A DNA stretch of 8,586 bases from Thermoplasmatales archaeon ex4484_36 (GTDB taxonomy: Archaea; Thermoplasmatota; Penumbrarchaeia; Penumbrarchaeales; EX4484-36): the NCBI GenBank assembly GCA_002254765.1, contig NJDV01000101.1, positions 1 to 8,586 of the forward strand, in the 5' to 3' direction. The notes beneath the pieces were generated by a model. That model was not told where the DNA came from. It saw only the letters and a list, made by a program, of their open reading frames with translations, and did no database searches. Of this stretch, positions 5,926-8,586 are shown in pieces. Within the stretch, counting starts at the first letter, position 1; the number at the start of each line of letters is the position of its first letter. The position numbers and the translations under genes were made by a program.

Positions 5926-8586
5926 TTAAATCAATCTTTCTATTTTTCTCCGTTCAAATTGCGGTGCACTGTCCCTCCCGACCTGGGCGCCGCAAACGAA
6001 GCAGGTGGCCTCCGCCTCTTCCTCCTCGAGTTCCTCTTCTTCCTCCTCTTCTTCGGCCTCCTCTTCCTCCATCTCCTCCCTCTCCTCAAGCTCCTCGAGC
6101 TCTTCTTCCCCCTCTTCCTTCTCCTCAATCTCCTCCTCCATCTCCCCAGGGCGCAGTATGGCGCCGCAGTTGGGGCACACCTTGGAATCTGCTGGGAGTA
6201 TGGCGCCGCACTGGCCGCACTCAATCTCTTCGGTGGAGAATTCTATCCCACAGTGGGGACACTTGATGGCGTCCCACGGCACCTCCTCGCCGCAGTTGGC
6301 GCACACGGGAAGCGCCTCCTTCTTCGCAACTACGAAGAGGAAGTAGAGAAGTAAGCCCACAAGGATCAGGATGACAGCCACAACGATCCATCCCCAGAGG
6401 GGGAAGCCTCCGGTCTCGGCGGCTTTGGCCTTGAGCTGTGTGTTCCAGTAGTTATTGCTCTCGGAGCTCTCCGGCCAGCGGTTCTCCGGGTCCACCCTAA
6501 GGACGAAGGTGTGCTTTCCGCTCTTTGAGGGCGTCCAGGTGAAAGTCACAACCCTTGTGCCGTTGGGAGGCAGGGTCACCGTTCTTCTGCCTATCACCTC
6601 CAGTACGCCGCCCGCTGGGGAGACTAAGAAGGTGACTTCCACCCCCTCTAATGTGGTGTTACCCGTGTTCCTCAAGATGAACCTGAACTCTGCGGACTTA
6701 TCCTCCTTGAAGATGCCCGGCAGAAACCACCTCTCAACAAATATGTCAGGCTTCGGGATGACCGTCAGGTTCGTCTGGAGGGTGTTGTTGATCTCGTTGA
6801 ACTCCTTCTCGGCATTTTCCGGGTCCACTGATACTATCAGTTGCACCTCCCCCTCTTCTGGGGCCTCCCAAAAGCCCGAGAGGGTAACGTTGGATGAACC
6901 CGGAAGCTCTTCTACATACCACCTCCACACCACCTGTCTCTCCCCGGGGGAGGTTTCCGAGAGGAGCAGAACGGTGAGGTTGCCTGCAGCGACCCCCCCA
7001 GCGTTCTCCACGGTGACCTCCACAGTATAGTTCCCGCCGGTGATGAGACCTTCCCCCTCTTCCATCAGCTGCTTCACCGGGGTGTATACGAGGGTGAGGT
7101 TTCTAGCGTAGAGCTCGGGGACGTCCTCAATGCCGTAAACCCAGAAGGTCGTGGAGTCCAGATTGTTATCCGGGTCCTCCTCGGTCCAGCTGTGGGGTTC
7201 AACCAGGGCGAAGACCTCGTAGTGGCCTCTGCTGGAGGGCTTCCAGTTGTAGAGTATGTTGGCCATCCCCCTTCCCGGCACCTCCCCGGTCCACACGAAA
7301 CTTGCTATGACCTCATAATCCTCCGTATGCACTGGGTCGCCTATTGTGAGAGTAACCTTCACCCCTGTTGCGGGAGTGTCCCCTGCGTTGTAGACGGTCA
7401 GGTTGATGGTGACGGTATTCCCAAGCCCCAGGGAGTTCACAACCACACTTCCCTGCTGGAAAGTGAGGGAGTCCTCTTTGAGCTCCAGGTCTGGGAGTGT
7501 CATCACATACACTCTTCTGGTCATAATGTTGTTCTCCTCGTTCTCCTCCTTCACTGTGTTGTAGGCGTCAAGGAGAACGTAGAGGGTGTGATAGCCCCCG
7601 GGGAGAGCTGTCCAGTTCACTGAGACCCTTACGTAGGAGCGCGCCTCGATCCTCTCCACGGTGATAGAGGGGATGGTCTGAGACCATTCAATGAGCTTTC
7701 CACCGTGTTGTGGGTCCCCGTCAAAGAACTGCACCACCACATCGTTGGCGGGAAGATCTCCGACGTTCCTCACTGTGGCAGTGACCTTCACAGTGCTCCC
7801 GTAGGGTATTGGCTCGGGGATGCTGAGGCTAATGTCCTGGGGGTCCATAGTGACATCCGGTCTTCTGACCACATTGAAGTTGTAGGAAAGGATATTGTTG
7901 TTCTCGTCGCTCTCTGTTATGTTGTTGTCTTGGTCTAGGAGAATGAAGAGCGTGTGAGGGCCGAAGCCCTGGGCAGTCCAGGTGGTTGTAAAGACCCTGT
8001 ACTGCCCCGGTCCTATATCTCCGATGCTCTCCCCGATGAGGTTGTAGGAGCTGTCCATGTAGAAGCGAACCACCACCCCGTGGGCGGTGGTGCCCCCGGT
8101 ATTCCAGACAGCGGCCATTATGGTGACGGTGGTACCATTGGCCACGGGAAGGTCTGGGGAAAAGGAGACATCTGCCTCAGAGATCGTCAGGTCGGGAATG
8201 GTTCCCACGATAAGGTCGAAGGAGATGACGTTGTTGGTGGTGTCCTCCTCGTGGACTGTGCCCTCTGGGTCAACTACTATGAGTATCGTGTGGGTGCCTA
8301 GGGTCTGGGGGGCTGTCCAGGAGGCATATATGGTTATGCTCTCACCCCTTTTGAGAGATGCTACCTGCTGGGTGAAGAGCCTCTTCTCCTCGCTCACCTC
8401 ACCATCGTATATCCCAACGGTGAAATCCTCGGCCTCGGCCTCCCCTAGGTTCTTCACCTCGAAGTGGAGCGTTACAAGATCCCCCTGACCTATGGGGTTA
8501 TCAGAGGTTATCACAAGGGAGGTCTCCTCCACAACAAGCTCCGCCGGGCTTATGACCACGATGGAGCCCTCAGAGGCGCTGTTTAG
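5926..8586 (-). CDS. CARDB-repeat surface protein with one membrane helix and cytoplasmic zinc ribbons, partial (N-terminus beyond right edge)
   Basis: The frame is open to the right edge, so the N-terminus and any signal peptide are missing; 886 codons are visible. Numbering from the internal GTG at 8557-8559, six CARDB Ig-like repeats lie at about 1-118, 122-231, 234-354, 356-475, 479-601 and 604-710. Each has a PDL/PDI-type start, an N-x-G-x-x-A/T core (VWNTGGTTAHGV, VRNVGDLPANDV, LRNTGNTTLEGV), a W-T/A strand and a closing D-x-x-N-x-x-x-E-x-x-x-x-NN. A single helix follows at 721-745 with a KK stop. Zinc ribbon 1 has C753, C756, C767, C770; zinc ribbon 2 has C781, C784, C795, C798. A glutamate tract covers 805-850, and the C-terminal end has only one CxxC (853, 856). 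The likely topology is repeats outside, ribbons inside. CARDB domains bind other surface proteins or carbohydrates, so adhesion or envelope sensing is possible, but the function is not known. Many N-x-S/T sites in the outer part suggest glycosylation. Confidence 0.9.
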   Translation of the reverse strand, partial: LNSASEGSIVVISPAELVVEETSLVITSDNPIGQGDLVTLHFEVKNLGEAEAEDFTVGIYDGEVSEEKRLFTQQVASLKRGESITIYASWTAPQTLGTHTILIVVDPEGTVHEEDTTNNVISFDLIVGTIPDLTISEADVSFSPDLPVANGTTVTIMAAVWNTGGTTAHGVVVRFYMDSSYNLIGESIGDIGPGQYRVFTTTWTAQGFGPHTLFILLDQDNNITESDENNNILSYNFNVVRRPDVTMDPQDISLSIPEPIPYGSTVKVTATVRNVGDLPANDVVVQFFDGDPQHGGKLIEWSQTIPSITVERIEARSYVRVSVNWTALPGGYHTLYVLLDAYNTVKEENEENNIMTRRVYVMTLPDLELKEDSLTFQQGSVVVNSLGLGNTVTINLTVYNAGDTPATGVKVTLTIGDPVHTEDYEVIASFVWTGEVPGRGMANILYNWKPSSRGHYEVFALVEPHSWTEEDPDNNLDSTTFWVYGIEDVPELYARNLTLVYTPVKQLMEEGEGLITGGNYTVEVTVENAGGVAAGNLTVLLLSETSPGERQVVWRWYVEELPGSSNVTLSGFWEAPEEGEVQLIVSVDPENAEKEFNEINNTLQTNLTVIPKPDIFVERWFLPGIFKEDKSAEFRFILRNTGNTTLEGVEVTFLVSPAGGVLEVIGRRTVTLPPNGTRVVTFTWTPSKSGKHTFVLRVDPENRWPESSESNNYWNTQLKAKAAETGGFPLWGWIVVAVILILVGLLLYFLFVVAKKEALPVCANCGEEVPWDAIKCPHCGIEFSTEEIECGQCGAILPADSKVCPNCGAILRPGEMEEEIEEKEEGEEELEELEEREEMEEEEAEEEEEEEELEEEEAEATCFVCGAQVGRDSAPQFERRKIERLI
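6010..6147 (-). repeat. Low-complexity GAG/GAA tract coding a glutamate-rich linker
   Basis: About 46 codons, nearly all GAG or GAA with a few Leu, Ala and Met codons, link the second zinc ribbon to the final half ribbon of the CARDB protein. The tract is purine-only on the coding strand for long stretches and is likely a charged single helix or disordered linker. It is a natural place for replication slippage and for alignment errors. Confidence 0.6.

Noticed and set aside
5923..5945. A TATA-like GATTTAAG about 26 bases upstream of the purP ATG, which could give a leaderless transcript
   Set aside because: The match is weak, it overlaps the CARDB stop region, and purP has a Shine-Dalgarno site, which argues for translation from a longer message.
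5308..6354. A 348-residue plus-strand open frame across purP and the CARDB C-terminus
   Set aside because: It runs antisense through two well-supported genes and across their junction; its Leu/Phe-rich stretch is the complement of the GAG/GAA tract.
1..8586. CRISPR arrays, tRNA or rRNA genes, insertion sequences
   Set aside because: No regularly spaced repeats, no cloverleaf with a GTTC-type arm, and no transposase motifs or terminal inverted repeats were found; the window is almost fully protein coding.

Overview
All supported genes in this window lie on the minus strand, so the region is transcribed from the right edge towards the left. The organism is almost certainly an archaeon, and a euryarchaeal or Thermoplasmata-like uncultivated lineage is my best guess. 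Four things point that way: a recognisable PurP (the archaeal formate-dependent purine enzyme), an ArlI/GspE-like secretion ATPase followed by ArlJ/TadC-like membrane platform proteins, a classical archaeal promoter (BRE GAAAG plus TTTTATATA), and Shine-Dalgarno sites of the AGGTGAT type. Frequent AGG/AGA and ATA codons fit this but do not prove it. The species cannot be named from the sequence.

Reading with transcription (right to left): (1) a large surface protein whose N-terminus is off the right edge, with six CARDB-type Ig-like repeats, one membrane helix, two cytoplasmic zinc ribbons and a glutamate-rich tail (5926-8586); (2) 21 bases further on, purP, an intact 357-residue FAICAR synthetase (4831-5904); (3) a 121-base intergenic stretch with a strong promoter; (4) a type IV pilus / secretion assembly cluster made of a Pro/Glu-rich N-terminal extension (3999-4709), the VirB11-like ATPase (2671-4041), a first platform protein (1820-2662) and a second platform protein (850-1887, with its displaced C-terminus at 771-986); (5) a TPR protein running off the left edge (1-734).

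The ATPase would power the two inner-membrane platform proteins to extrude or anchor pilin-like filaments. No pilin, prepilin peptidase, ArlH or archaellin is visible. The TPR protein and the CARDB surface protein are plausible partners by position only.

The most notable signal is that the pilus cluster is repeatedly broken. The ATPase is split from its N-terminal extension by an apparent one-base shift near 4100. The first platform protein stops in the middle of its third membrane helix, at the ribosome-binding site of the next gene. The second has lost about 10-12 codons and the frame at 987/988. The third zinc ribbon of the CARDB protein is also only half present. purP shows no such damage. 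This may be real decay or phase variation of a surface machine, or errors in a metagenomic assembly; reads over the junctions would decide.
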